In this document: positions 7,377 to 16,500 of the stretch, piece after piece
Numbering within the stretch: the stretch's first letter is position 1
Layout of the letters: each line of letters starts with the position of its first letter
Source: Lachnoclostridium sp. UBA903
GTDB taxonomy: Bacteria; Bacillota; Clostridia; Lachnospirales; Lachnospiraceae
NCBI GenBank assembly: GCA_002294045.1
Contig: DBEP01000029.1
Location: forward strand, 1-35,019
Direction: 5' to 3'
Length of the DNA stretch: 35,019 bases
Program-made: the position numbers and the translations under genes
The notes under the pieces: model-generated
Told to the model about the DNA's origin: nothing
Database searches by the model: none
What the model saw: only the letters and a program-made list of their open reading frames with translations

Positions 7377-9524
7377 TTATGCCACCTCCTTATACTTTAC
7401 GGATGGGTTGGATTTAGGAACACCCTTGCTTGGTTTTCTGAATAAGGCAAATATCAATACGGCAAGCAAAACAAATGCGGCCACCGTACCAATGCCGAAA
7501 CCGGAACCCGTAAACAATAAGCCTAACTGGTATACAATCAGTGCAATAATATAAGCAAATACGGTCTGGTAACCTACGGCAAATAAAGTCCACTTTGCCG
7601 TACCCATTTCACTGCGGACTGCACCAATAGCTGCAAAGCAAGGTGCACAAAGTAAATTGAATACCAGGAAGGAATATGCGGAAAGCTGTGTAAAGGCAGC
7701 CTGGAGATTTCCCCAGATTTCAGCGCCGTCTTCCGCAACTTCAGCATAGCCGTAAAGAATACCAAATGTTCCAACTACGTTCTCTTTTGCAATCAGCCCG
7801 GTTACCGTCGCTACGGCCGCTTTCCATTCTCCCCATCCCAGCGGAGCGAAAACAGGAGCTAACACCCTTCCTACAGAAGCCAAAATAGATTCCTCAACAT
7901 CTACCATACGCAGGTTCCATCCGAAAGAACTCAGGAACCAGACACCGACAGTTGCTAAAAGTATTATAGTACTTGCCTTTTTTATAAATGCTTTGGCACG
8001 ATCCCATACATGAATCAGCACACCCTTTAAGCCCGGCATATGATAAGAAGGAAGCTCCATAATAAAGGGCGCAGGATCTCCCGAAAAAACTCTTGACTTC
8101 TTCAGTATAATACCCGATACAACGATTGCTGCCATTCCGATAAAATAGGTGGAAGGAGCAACCCAGACAGAGCCCGGGAACAAAGCTCCGGCTATCAGTG
8201 CAATAATAGGGAGTTTCGCACTGCAGGGAATAAAAGTTGTCGTTATAATAGTCATTCTCCGGTCATGCTCATTTTCAATGGTACGGGTAGCCATAATGCC
8301 CGGAACACCGCACCCTGTTCCGATAAGAATCGGAATAAAAGATTTTCCGGATAAGCCGAATCTTCTGAATATACGGTCCATAATAAATGCAATACGGGCC
8401 ATATAGCCGCAATCTTCCAGCAGGGCCAGACAGAAGAACAGCACTACCATCTGCGGAACAAACCCAAGAACCGCACCGACACCGGCTACAATACCGTCCA
8501 GAATTAAGGAATTAAGCCAGTCGGCAGTACCGATCATATCCAGGAAGCTTTCGACGGCACCAGGAACAAGCTCCGTAAATAAAACATCATTAACCCAGTC
8601 AGTTGCCATGGTTCCTACGGTGGAAACAGATATATAATACACCAGGAATATTATAACTGCAAATATAGGAAGTGCAAGCCACCGGTTAGTTACAATTTTA
8701 TCGATTTTATCCGTTCCGGTCTGACCGTTGCGGTTTTTCTTATGTACAGCCTGTTTCACCACTTTGCTTATGAAATTATAACGTTCATTGGTAATAATGC
8801 TTTCACCGTCATCGTCAAACTTTTTCTCGCACTCTGTAATGATGTTCTCAATTCGTTCTTCGGTAGCTTTGTCAAAAGATACCTGTTCTTTAAGTTTTTC
8901 ATCCCGTTCAAAAAGCTTTATGGCCAGCCAGCGGCGGTTCATATTCTTCAGATTATCTCCGACTGCATCCTCAATCTGTGAGAGAGCGGCTTCCACCTCA
9001 TCCGAAAAAGTATGGCGGGGTACAAACGAGGCTTTGGACTGTGCAAGCTCCACTGCCTTTTGGGCTGCTTCTTTGGAACCGGTACCTTTTAAAGCGGAGG
9101 TTTCCACCACTTCACATCCAAGGGCATCCTTCAGTTTCTTTATGTCTATGCTGTCTCCGCTTTTGTGAACGGCATCTATCATATTCAAAGCCATTACAAC
9201 AGGAATACCGATTTCGGCAAGCTGTGTTGTCAGATACAAATTCCTCTCAATGTTAGTACCGTCAACAATGTTGATAATAGCATCCGGTTTTTCATTAATC
9301 AAATAACTTCTTGCAACAACTTCTTCCAGTGTATATGGGGAAAGTGAATAAATTCCGGGCAAGTCCTGAATAATAACGTCCTTATGCCCTTTTAGTTTAC
9401 CTTCCTTTTTTTCCACTGTTACACCCGGCCAGTTACCCACATACTGAGAACTTCCGGTCAGATCATTAAACATGGTTGTCTTACCGCTGTTTGGATTACC
9501 GGCAAGCGCAATTTTAATTGACAT
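7377..9524 (-). CDS. feoB: Ferrous iron transporter FeoB
   Basis: Inner-membrane Fe(II) transporter of 715 residues with an N-terminal G-protein domain. Seen: G1 GNPNSGKTT (residues 9-17), G3 DLPG (54-57), G4 NMID (114-117), G5 SAL (143-145), a helical GDI-like segment to about 280, then a membrane domain of two gate repeats containing GTGCGVPG and CGYMARIAFIMDR. The length is normal for FeoB. AGGAGGG precedes the ATG. It is the third gene of feoA-feoA-feoB plus the Cys-rich protein, behind a promoter with a Fur-box-like site. No truncation or missing GTPase motif. Confidence 0.97.
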   Translation of the reverse strand: MSIKIALAGNPNSGKTTMFNDLTGSSQYVGNWPGVTVEKKEGKLKGHKDVIIQDLPGIYSLSPYTLEEVVARSYLINEKPDAIINIVDGTNIERNLYLTTQLAEIGIPVVMALNMIDAVHKSGDSIDIKKLKDALGCEVVETSALKGTGSKEAAQKAVELAQSKASFVPRHTFSDEVEAALSQIEDAVGDNLKNMNRRWLAIKLFERDEKLKEQVSFDKATEERIENIITECEKKFDDDGESIITNERYNFISKVVKQAVHKKNRNGQTGTDKIDKIVTNRWLALPIFAVIIFLVYYISVSTVGTMATDWVNDVLFTELVPGAVESFLDMIGTADWLNSLILDGIVAGVGAVLGFVPQMVVLFFCLALLEDCGYMARIAFIMDRIFRRFGLSGKSFIPILIGTGCGVPGIMATRTIENEHDRRMTIITTTFIPCSAKLPIIALIAGALFPGSVWVAPSTYFIGMAAIVVSGIILKKSRVFSGDPAPFIMELPSYHMPGLKGVLIHVWDRAKAFIKKASTIILLATVGVWFLSSFGWNLRMVDVEESILASVGRVLAPVFAPLGWGEWKAAVATVTGLIAKENVVGTFGILYGYAEVAEDGAEIWGNLQAAFTQLSAYSFLVFNLLCAPCFAAIGAVRSEMGTAKWTLFAVGYQTVFAYIIALIVYQLGLLFTGSGFGIGTVAAFVLLAVLIFALFRKPSKGVPKSNPSVKYKEVA

Positions 9525-9588
9525 CTTTCTATCCCTCCTGATTGATACTAAGTACGGTTTTTAACATACCATCAAAATTAATGGAACA

Positions 9589-9813
9589 TTAATTTTGGGT
9601 TATCTCTATCTGGGCAGCCTCATCTTTCCTGAGACTGAGCTCATATCCCCTTACATTAACCTCAATCGGATCCCCTAATGGTGCTACCTTAATAACTTTT
9701 ACCATAACCCCCGGAGTAACTCCCATATCCATAATCCTGCGTTTTATGGGGCCTTTGTCACCTATACGTGATACTTTGCCTTCCTCACCAGGTTTTAATT
9801 CCCTTAACGTCAT
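9589..9813 (-). CDS. feoA: FeoA, SH3-like accessory protein (second copy)
   Basis: Cytoplasmic SH3-like protein of 74 residues that assists FeoB. Seen: the FeoA pattern LKPGEEGKVSRI, then RRIMDMGVTPG, then GDPIEVNVRGYELSLRKDEA, which is the diagnostic end of the fold. CTAGGAGGAAAG precedes the ATG. It lies between the first FeoA gene and feoB. Confidence 0.93.
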   Translation of the reverse strand: MTLRELKPGEEGKVSRIGDKGPIKRRIMDMGVTPGVMVKVIKVAPLGDPIEVNVRGYELSLRKDEAAQIEITQN

Positions 9814-9826
9814 AATTTCTTTCCTC

Positions 9827-10039
9827 CTAGGCTACCATTATTTTAGATGCCAGCGCCTTATTAATTGCAATTCTGACACCTTTAACCAATATAATTAATC
9901 CGCTGTCATTTTCAGATAACAGCTTTATGCTTTCCCCCTTAACAAAACCCAAGTCCTGAAGATGCCTTTTTACCTCATCTTTGCCTTTAAACTCCACGAT
10001 TACCTTTGTTTCACCAATTTCCGCAAACGTAAGCGACAT
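9827..10039 (-). CDS. feoA: FeoA-domain protein (first gene of the feo operon)
   Basis: FeoA-like protein of 70 residues, more divergent than its neighbour: RHLQDLGFVKGESIKLL replaces the usual RRLxxLGxxPG, and VKGVRIAINKALASKI replaces the GxxxxLR end. I chose the ATG at 10039, which follows AAAAAGGAGAG. An upstream in-frame ATG at 10084 would lie inside the operator and promoter. Two different FeoA domains before one FeoB are common in Clostridia and may act as a pair. Confidence 0.88.
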   Translation of the reverse strand: MSLTFAEIGETKVIVEFKGKDEVKRHLQDLGFVKGESIKLLSENDSGLIILVKGVRIAINKALASKIMVA

Positions 10040-10062
10040 AATTATACACTCTCCTTTTTTAT

Positions 10063-10079
10063 TGGGAATGATTATCATT
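10063..10079. promoter_or_regulatory. Fur-box-like operator of the feo operon
   Basis: AATGATTATCATT (10067-10079) is a perfect 6-1-6 palindrome equal to the core of the Fur box. The 15-mer at 10063-10077 matches the 7-1-7 form TGATAATnATTATCA at most positions. It begins 8 bases past the -10 hexamer, over the predicted start site, where an iron-loaded repressor would block transcription. Confidence 0.8.
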
Positions 10080-10086
10080 TGCAATT

Positions 10087-10115
10087 ATTATATGCCTTAA
10101 ATTTTTGCTTGTCAA
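10087..10115 (-). promoter_or_regulatory. Consensus sigma-70 promoter of the feo operon
   Basis: Reading leftward, TTGACA (10115-10110) and TATAAT (10092-10087) are both perfect and separated by 17 bases. The predicted start is near 10080, inside the Fur-box-like palindrome, giving a leader of about 40 bases. Confidence 0.9.
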
Positions 10116-10261
10116 TAACATATATAAAAATTATTATCACCTAATTCATATATAAATTATAATAATTAAAAAAGCACCTAATTAATTCTATATTTTAAAT
10201 TTAAACCTCTAAAGAGCATTGGAGTTATAAAACGCGGCCGGCAGATTTCCTGATATATTGC

Positions 10262-11599
10262 TTAGTATCCGTTTTTTTGCTGACCGGACAGATAATTGAT
10301 AAACTGCTGTGCGGTTCTGCCGGAACGCCCGCCATGGCTCATCTCCCAGATATTCGCCTGCGCAAATAATTCTTCCTCTGACAGGGATATTCCTTCGATT
10401 TGTTTTGCCAGACCTTTTACTATTTCAAAATATTCTTTCTGGCTTGGTGCCGAGTAATTAATTGTTATGCCGAATCTTGCGACCAAAGATAATTTTTCCT
10501 GCATGGTATCCGAATGATGCAGTTCATCCCTGGTCATATCCGAACGGTCGCTCCAGGTTTCCCGGATTATATGCCTCCGGTTGGAAGTGGCATAAATCAA
10601 TACATTATCCGGTTTTGTCTCCAGGCCGCCTTCAATTACCGCTTTTAAATATTTATATTCTATTTCGAATTCTTCGAAAGATAAATCATCCATATAAATA
10701 ATGAACTTATAATTACGGTTTTTCAATTGCGCAATGACGGAAGATAAATCTTCAAACTGATGCTTGTATATTTCAACCATCCGCAGGCCCCTGCCGTAAT
10801 ACTCATTTAAAATCGCCTTTACACTGGTGGATTTACCGGTTCCGCTGTCGCCGAACAAAAGGACATTGTTTGCCTTTCTTCCTTCTACGAAGGCTTCCGT
10901 ATTATCAATCAGTTTTTTCTTTTGGATTTCATAACCTACCAGGTTATTTAAACGTATATCGTCCGTATTTAAAATAGGATATAATTTAATATCCTTATCT
11001 TCATGTTTTATACGGAAAGCCTTATTTAATCCGAATTTTCCCACGCCATAGTCCCGGTAGAAATCCGTTACAACGGTTAGCATTTCATTCTCGTCCTTTG
11101 CCGCTTCAATTTGGCTGCTGAGTAAACGGACTTTCTCACTTACACTTTTATTATATCGTTTGCCGTTTTTTTCTACGGCTTTATAATTTAATATAGTGCT
11201 GAAATAAGGAACCCCTAATTTACTTTCGACTATGCCGAAATCGTAGTCAAATAATTCCTTGAATATTTTAAAATCATTTCTGGCAAATTCATTCACCGTT
11301 CCTTCCAGCGCTCCCGCCTTCTCGCAGGTAATGCTGAAAGGATTTTCATTTGTGGCAAGGATATAGGCAATGTAATTATGCCATAAATTTTGGTCAAAGC
11401 CATATTCGGTTGCCAAATTCAAAAGGCGGTTAATCTGTATGCAGATTTCCCCTATGATTTTTTCTTTTAATAAGGAATCGGAACCGTTTTGGCCAAATGT
11501 TAATTTATTCATTTCTTCAATGGTATCGGCCAGGGAAAATAGAATGCTGTCTTTCCCTATATTGCGATATATAATTAGTTTTGATATTTTGCCGTACAT
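10262..11599 (-). CDS. DUF815-family AAA ATPase
   Basis: Predicted cytoplasmic P-loop ATPase of 445 residues. Seen: Walker A GDSGTGKS (250-257), Walker B FIIYMDDLSFEE (299-310), and a sensor-like ATSNRRHIIRE stretch, the typical DUF815 layout with an all-helical N-terminal half of about 220 residues. The family's cellular role is not established. CAAAGGAG precedes the ATG. It has its own promoter and is separated from the feo operon and from the peptide locus by non-coding DNA, so it is probably a stand-alone gene. Confidence 0.88.
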   Translation of the reverse strand: MYGKISKLIIYRNIGKDSILFSLADTIEEMNKLTFGQNGSDSLLKEKIIGEICIQINRLLNLATEYGFDQNLWHNYIAYILATNENPFSITCEKAGALEGTVNEFARNDFKIFKELFDYDFGIVESKLGVPYFSTILNYKAVEKNGKRYNKSVSEKVRLLSSQIEAAKDENEMLTVVTDFYRDYGVGKFGLNKAFRIKHEDKDIKLYPILNTDDIRLNNLVGYEIQKKKLIDNTEAFVEGRKANNVLLFGDSGTGKSTSVKAILNEYYGRGLRMVEIYKHQFEDLSSVIAQLKNRNYKFIIYMDDLSFEEFEIEYKYLKAVIEGGLETKPDNVLIYATSNRRHIIRETWSDRSDMTRDELHHSDTMQEKLSLVARFGITINYSAPSQKEYFEIVKGLAKQIEGISLSEEELFAQANIWEMSHGGRSGRTAQQFINYLSGQQKNGY

Positions 11600-11649
11600 A
11601 ACTCTGCTCCTTTGAAATGTAATAACCGTATTAATCCTGTAACAGGCCT

Positions 11650-11678
11650 ATTATAACACCGTAAAAACAATGCTGCAA
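11650..11678 (-). promoter_or_regulatory. Promoter of the DUF815 ATPase gene
   Basis: Reading leftward, TTGCAG, 17 bases, then TATAAT with a TG extension just upstream (TGTTATAAT). The predicted start is about 45 bases before the ATG at 11599. Confidence 0.65.
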
Positions 11679-11719
11679 GAAAATACGTTTAGTCTTAACC
11701 TCCTTTGCCGGTATGAAAT

Positions 11720-11762
11720 AAAAAAAGCCAGGGAAATTTCCATCAGCTAATATCCCCTTGGC
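11720..11762 (-). terminator. Terminator downstream of the phosphopantetheinyl transferase gene
   Basis: Reading leftward, GCCAAGGG pairs with CCCTGGC with one bulged base and is followed by seven T residues (11726-11720). It lies about 170 bases past the transferase stop. The rest of 11600-11930 holds the ATPase promoter and otherwise nothing I recognise. Confidence 0.7.
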
Positions 11763-11930
11763 ATACTTAAAAGTAATTATTATTGCAATTATGAATAAAT
11801 CTATCGTTTGAGTTCCCCCTTACCATTTATTCTTTAAGCACAGTTTCTTTTACGTTAATACATAATCTTCCGCTACTTTCGTTCAAATATTTATTGGCAT
11901 TACTATATCACTATGCGCAGAAGTTATTTA

Positions 11931-12632
11931 TTATTTTTCTCTAATATCCATTAACTTTACTTTCTGAAATATATTTATACTTTTAACTTGTACTATATTT
12001 GAAAATCTGTTTTCCTCTGAACAAACAGATAATTTATAGCCTTTTTCTAAAGGAATTTGCTGAAAATATAGGTATGGATATGGGTTAGGCTTAATAACTA
12101 TTCCGCCTTTCGTAATTGTGAGACTAAATAAGTCCAAAGGAATTGATAACCCTTTCCCTATACATTTTATGTAACTCTCCTTCAACGTCCATATATCATA
12201 AAAATAATTTAACTGCATTTTTTCTTGTTGCATCATTAAATCTTCATACTCTATCTCAGAAAAGAAATGTTTTGCAATATTAAAATTAATAGGTTTTATT
12301 TGTTCAATATCAGCACCAACCTTTTTTTCACTTATTGCACAAATGACCCAGTTTCCTGAGTGAGATATATTGAAATGAAAATCATGATTATTGCATAAGT
12401 AAGGCTTTCCAAATTCATTGTAACCAAATAATAATTCACTATTAGGCATTTTTAACCTAATACAGGCTAAATACCTTACCATTAAATCACCATAAAGTGT
12501 TCTCTTGGCATCTTCAATAAAATGGAATTTCTTTATCCTCTTATATTTTTCACCTGATACGCATGAAAGAAACTGGTTATATAATTTATCATCAACAGGC
12601 TCATCTATTCTAATCGCATAAACTTCAATCAT
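11931..12632 (-). CDS. Sfp-type 4'-phosphopantetheinyl transferase
   Basis: Cytoplasmic enzyme of 233 residues that transfers phosphopantetheine from CoA to the Ser of carrier domains, here most likely the six T domains of the adjacent synthetase. Seen: FGKPYL and FNISHSG (74-92), VGADIEQI (105-112; Mg-binding D108 and E110), and WTLKESYIKCIGKGL (148-162; E152). Length and motifs fit the Sfp/Gsp class. GGGGGAGG precedes the ATG. The gene looks more AT-rich than the synthetase, hinting at a different origin. It lies 0.9 kb downstream of the synthetase on the same strand, with hairpins and a separate promoter between, so it may be transcribed on its own. Confidence 0.93.
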   Translation of the reverse strand: MIEVYAIRIDEPVDDKLYNQFLSCVSGEKYKRIKKFHFIEDAKRTLYGDLMVRYLACIRLKMPNSELLFGYNEFGKPYLCNNHDFHFNISHSGNWVICAISEKKVGADIEQIKPINFNIAKHFFSEIEYEDLMMQQEKMQLNYFYDIWTLKESYIKCIGKGLSIPLDLFSLTITKGGIVIKPNPYPYLYFQQIPLEKGYKLSVCSEENRFSNIVQVKSINIFQKVKLMDIREK

Positions 12633-12678
12633 CTTTTGCCTCCCCCATAAAACAGTTTTTAAGTTACCAAATCATTCC

Positions 12679-12812
12679 TTATCTACGTTCCTCTACTTCT
12701 TTTACTGGATATTCTCCAAATATATCAACAAAAAATAACAAACCGCCCGAATTTTCAGCCTTCTTCGTTAATTTATAAATTTTTCCGCAACCTTCAGGTT
12801 TGCATATTAAAA
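12679..12812 (-). other. Possible remnant of a protein-coding 3' end
   Basis: A leftward frame of about 42 codons without a start codon reads CKPEGCGKIYKLTKKAENSG then GLLFFVDIFGEYPVKEVEER before a stop. It looks protein-like but is cut by a stop codon at its upstream end, next to the IS630-like remnant. I do not recognise the family; it could be chance. Confidence 0.25.
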
Positions 12813-12823
12813 ATTATATTTTT

Positions 12824-13038
12824 ATGTTCTCCTGCCATGTTTTGGTGTGTGATGTATTCCAGACGATTCGCCAGTCATAATGCTTCTTCCGGACAATATA
12901 CTTTATAGAGCGATGCAATTGCATGCGTATTCAGATGTCCCATTACCGACAGACTTTTTCACTTTCCGGGTAATATACATCCACTAGCCGCTTGACGCAG
13001 TAAGCAAAATCCTTTCTCTTTCAGGTTTCACTCACCTC
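12824..13038 (-). pseudogene. Degenerate IS630-family transposase fragment
   Basis: Reading leftward in three shifting frames: KDFAYCVKRLVDVYYPESEK, then VMGHLNTHAIASLYKVYCPE, then LANRLEYITHQNMAG. These match the end of the IS630-family DDE transposase (LVDxYYPxAEK, VMDNLNTH, IASLYEAFPPEEA, LADRLEIHYTPKHG). Two frameshifts and stop codons break it, and the catalytic Asp-Asn of the DNLNTH motif is now Gly-His. No intact inverted repeats or remaining half of the element are seen, so it is a dead remnant lying between the synthetase and transferase genes. Confidence 0.8.
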
Positions 13039-13073
13039 ACATGACGTTGGCTACTATTACATATTTTTACCAT

Positions 13074-13103
13074 ATTATACAATATTTTTTCATTTATTGT
13101 CAA
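13074..13103 (-). promoter_or_regulatory. Consensus promoter upstream of the transposase remnant
   Basis: Reading leftward, perfect TTGACA (13103-13098), 18 bases, perfect TATAAT (13079-13074). The next intact gene is the phosphopantetheinyl transferase, about 435 bases away across the dead transposase. It may drive that gene or be left over from the inserted element. Confidence 0.7.
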
Positions 13104-13358
13104 AAAATAATAAACAAACTTTCAACTTTTTCTACGATACGCTGTTACTCGTCAAAGAACGGGATAGGGAAAATCGCTATTTTTAAAATATCAGTCTGCG
13201 GTTTTCAACCTTGATAATTTTTTTTTCAAAGGGCTTAAAATTATTATCAACAGTTTGGTCAATAAGAACATAAAATAGCTGTATTAAAATTAGTATTTTC
13301 TGTATAAGGAATATTTTTCAGAAAAGCAAATTCAGGCTTAGATCTGCAATTTGCCACA

Positions 13359-13452
13359 ACCAATTAAGGGTGCACTTAAAAAGGAAGGTTCCGAAGAACC
13401 CGCCTTTTTTAAAAAGTAAAGAGAGTTGTTTTAAGAAGCCCTTAATTGGTAC
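13359..13452. repeat. Nested inverted-repeat element containing a terminator hairpin
   Basis: ACCAATTAAGGG (13359-13370) and its exact 12-bp complement (13441-13452) enclose CTTAAAA/TTTTAAG arms and, at the centre, a hairpin with AAAAAGG/CCTTTTT and GGTTC-CGAA-GAACC pairing (13378-13410). The inner hairpin works as a terminator in both directions and lies about 100 bases past the synthetase stop. The whole 94 bases could be a MITE-like element; no clear target duplication is seen. The rest of 13104-13350 is AT-rich, with one more imperfect TTGATAAT repeat and no gene. Confidence 0.65.
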
Positions 13453-13511
13453 CTGGTCACTATAAAAAATTATTTTGATTGCAGTTATATATTCTCACTA
13501 TCGTTGTGAAT

Positions 13512-16500
13512 TTAATGCAGAGCAATATGGTCCATAATAAACTCTGAAACCTGTCTGGACTTTTCTTTGACAATTTCTCCATGTTCACAATCAAGTAATT
13601 GATATTCAAAATTACCATTGGTATAGTCTGCCCATTCAAAACATTTATTAGATTCTGAATTTATTATAGTGTTGCTGAAAACAGCCATAATATCAGCCTG
13701 TATCTGTGATCTGAATATTACATTGTTCCTGTTATTCGAAACATGTACCTCAAAAGCACGTTCCAATTCTTTATATACAGTTTCAAATCCAGCTTTGCTG
13801 TTATCTGACATAATATCAGCTATTTTTGTCAAAACAGATACTATGGTACCACCGAATTCCTCGAAATTATATTTTCTGCCTAAATATCGTTCCACATACA
13901 ATTTTGCCAAATCCAGCTTTTCCGTATCTCCAATTATTCCACCTGCAGGCTGGTTAATAACTGTGTCAAGGACAAATATCTTTGAAACCTTTTTCCCTGA
14001 TTTCTCCAGAAGAAACGCGATCAAAGGCAGTAATTTGGCCCCGTAGGAATATCCGGCCAATATATCTCCATCCTTAAATAACCTGCATATTTCATCGTAT
14101 ATTGCATTAACTGTATAGTCAAATGAATTCTGCAAATTATTAATATCAGAAACATAGAATTTCGGATCATTTATGCCGTAGATAAAGCCATCATAATTCA
14201 TATTCTTCACGATATTATTTAATATGGATGCATATCCTTCAATGGATGATATCATAAATACAGCAGGTTTTGAATCATGCTTTGCCCTGTCTTGATTCAT
14301 AAGAAACATCATTTCATCCGTACGTACCTCTTTAAGCTTAGCAGCTATTTTATCAGGGGATCTTTCATTTAAAATTGTTCTAACGCTCACTCTGTCATCA
14401 CCTATATACGAAGTAACTCTTATAGCTTTAATAGAATCCCCACCCAAATCAAAAAAGCTGTCTGTTACACTTACGTCCTTAATTCCCAGTACAGCCTGGA
14501 ATGCGTCTGTAATCTTTTTCTCATCTGGGGTTCTTGGAGCTATGTAGTCCTGCTTCCTCTGATATATCGGATTGGGCAGAGCCTTCTTATCCACCTTTTT
14601 GCTTTTCGTGAGAGGAATTTGCTCTACCTTTATAATATAGGAAGGTATCATATAGCCAGGTATCTTATGTCTCAAAGCTTCTGTAATTTCTCTGGTATCT
14701 GTTTCTTTATTCAGAACAACATATGCACAAAGATACTGATCACCAATTTTATCTCTCAATGCAACTGCAGCCGCCTCTTTAACTTGTTCCATTTCACAAA
14801 TTCTGCTCTCAATCTCACCTAACTCAATTCGGAATCCTCTGATTTTCACCTGCTCATCCATTCGTCCCAGATAATCAATATTTCCATCTGGTAACCATCT
14901 GGCCAGATCTCCTGTCCTGTACATTTTTCCTTCACCATATGGATTATCGATAAATTTCTCTGCAGTAAGCTCAGGCATATTCAAATAACCTCTTGCAAGT
15001 CCAATTCCGGCAATACACATCTCTCCAGCTATTCCAATTCCACATATGCTGTCTCCATTAAGAATATATATCTTTTTATTGTTGATCGGCTTTCCTATCG
15101 GTATTCTGTCGGGAACTGTACCGCCTCCACTGTGCCTCCAGTAAGTTGCACAAACAGTTGCTTCCGTCGGACCATAGTCATTCGAATAAACAGGTATGTC
15201 ATCATTGGCTTCTACCAATAACTTATTCGTTTCTGAACCCGCTGTTATAATTGTTCTGAGATTATTCAGACGAACCTGCGCCAAATACTGTGGAGGAAGT
15301 AATGCTGTTGAAATTCCATTCTCTTCTACAAACGCTTCAAAAGCTTTTATACTGTTTTGTATTTCTTTTGTCACCATATACATGGTTGCCCCGCTGAGAA
15401 TACTCATACACATTTCAGAAATGGTTGCATCAAATGTGAAGTTTGCAAACTGCAAAATATGATCAGACGGATTGATTCCCTGCTTCGTTATAAAATACTC
15501 TCGCAAATTAATCACCCCTGCATGCTCTATCATAACCCCTTTCGGTTTTCCGGTTGTCCCTGATGTATAAATACAATATGCCAAATCTTCTGGCTTATTT
15601 ATGATATTTGGATTTTCTGTACTCTCTGCCCAGGAATTTATATCTGAGATGTCTATAACTGGTGCGTCCATTATCATATCGTTCTGATTCATAATAACAG
15701 CTTTAGGATTACAGTCTTTTATGATATATTGTATTCTTTCTTCTGGATAGGTTAAATCAACAGGTACATAGGCTCCTCCGGATTTTATGATACCATAAAT
15801 CCCTACCAGCATTTCTATACTGTTTTCCATAACTATTGCTACAAAATCATCCGGTTTGACTCCGGTTTGACGCAATTTGTGCGCCAGTCTGTTGGCTTTT
15901 ACATTTAATTCTGCATAGGTAAGCATCTCATTGCCGAATACTACTGCTGTTTTATTCGGTGTTTTGGAAACCTGCTCCTCGAAAATGTCTGTAATCGTCT
16001 TATCAGTTGGATATGCGGAATCAGAATCATTAAATAAGGTAATGACTTTCTCCTCCTCCGCACTGCTGATGATCATTAACTGTTCCACCTCTGTGTCTGG
16101 ATTACTCACAGCATTTTCTACCAGTATCTGAAAATGTTCAAGCAATAACTCTACTTCTTCTTTTCCATAAATTAGCGGGTTATACATAATTCCTAGATTC
16201 AATGTCTCTCCCATGTTCACTGACAGACTGATTCCATAACTGGTCTGTTCCCTTGTGCTTTCTTGTTCTGCTTCTATACCATCATCATTCTGTCCCGTAT
16301 TCTGTATATAGTAGTTTTCAAATACCATGATAGTTCCTAGCAAACCGCTTTTTAATGGGCTTCTCCCCTGAATTTCTGCCAGCGGGCAGTAATCATGTTC
16401 ATTCCCTGAAACTGCCTGTTCCTGAAGTTTACGGAGCAATGTCTTAAAGGAATCATTCATCTCCGTCTGAACTCGTACCGGAACCATATTAATAAACAGC

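Noticed and set aside
13104..13350. Small gene or RNA between the synthetase and the transposase remnant
   Set aside because: AT-rich, with stops in all frames I read and no tRNA-like or conserved RNA fold; only an imperfect TTGATAAT inverted repeat.
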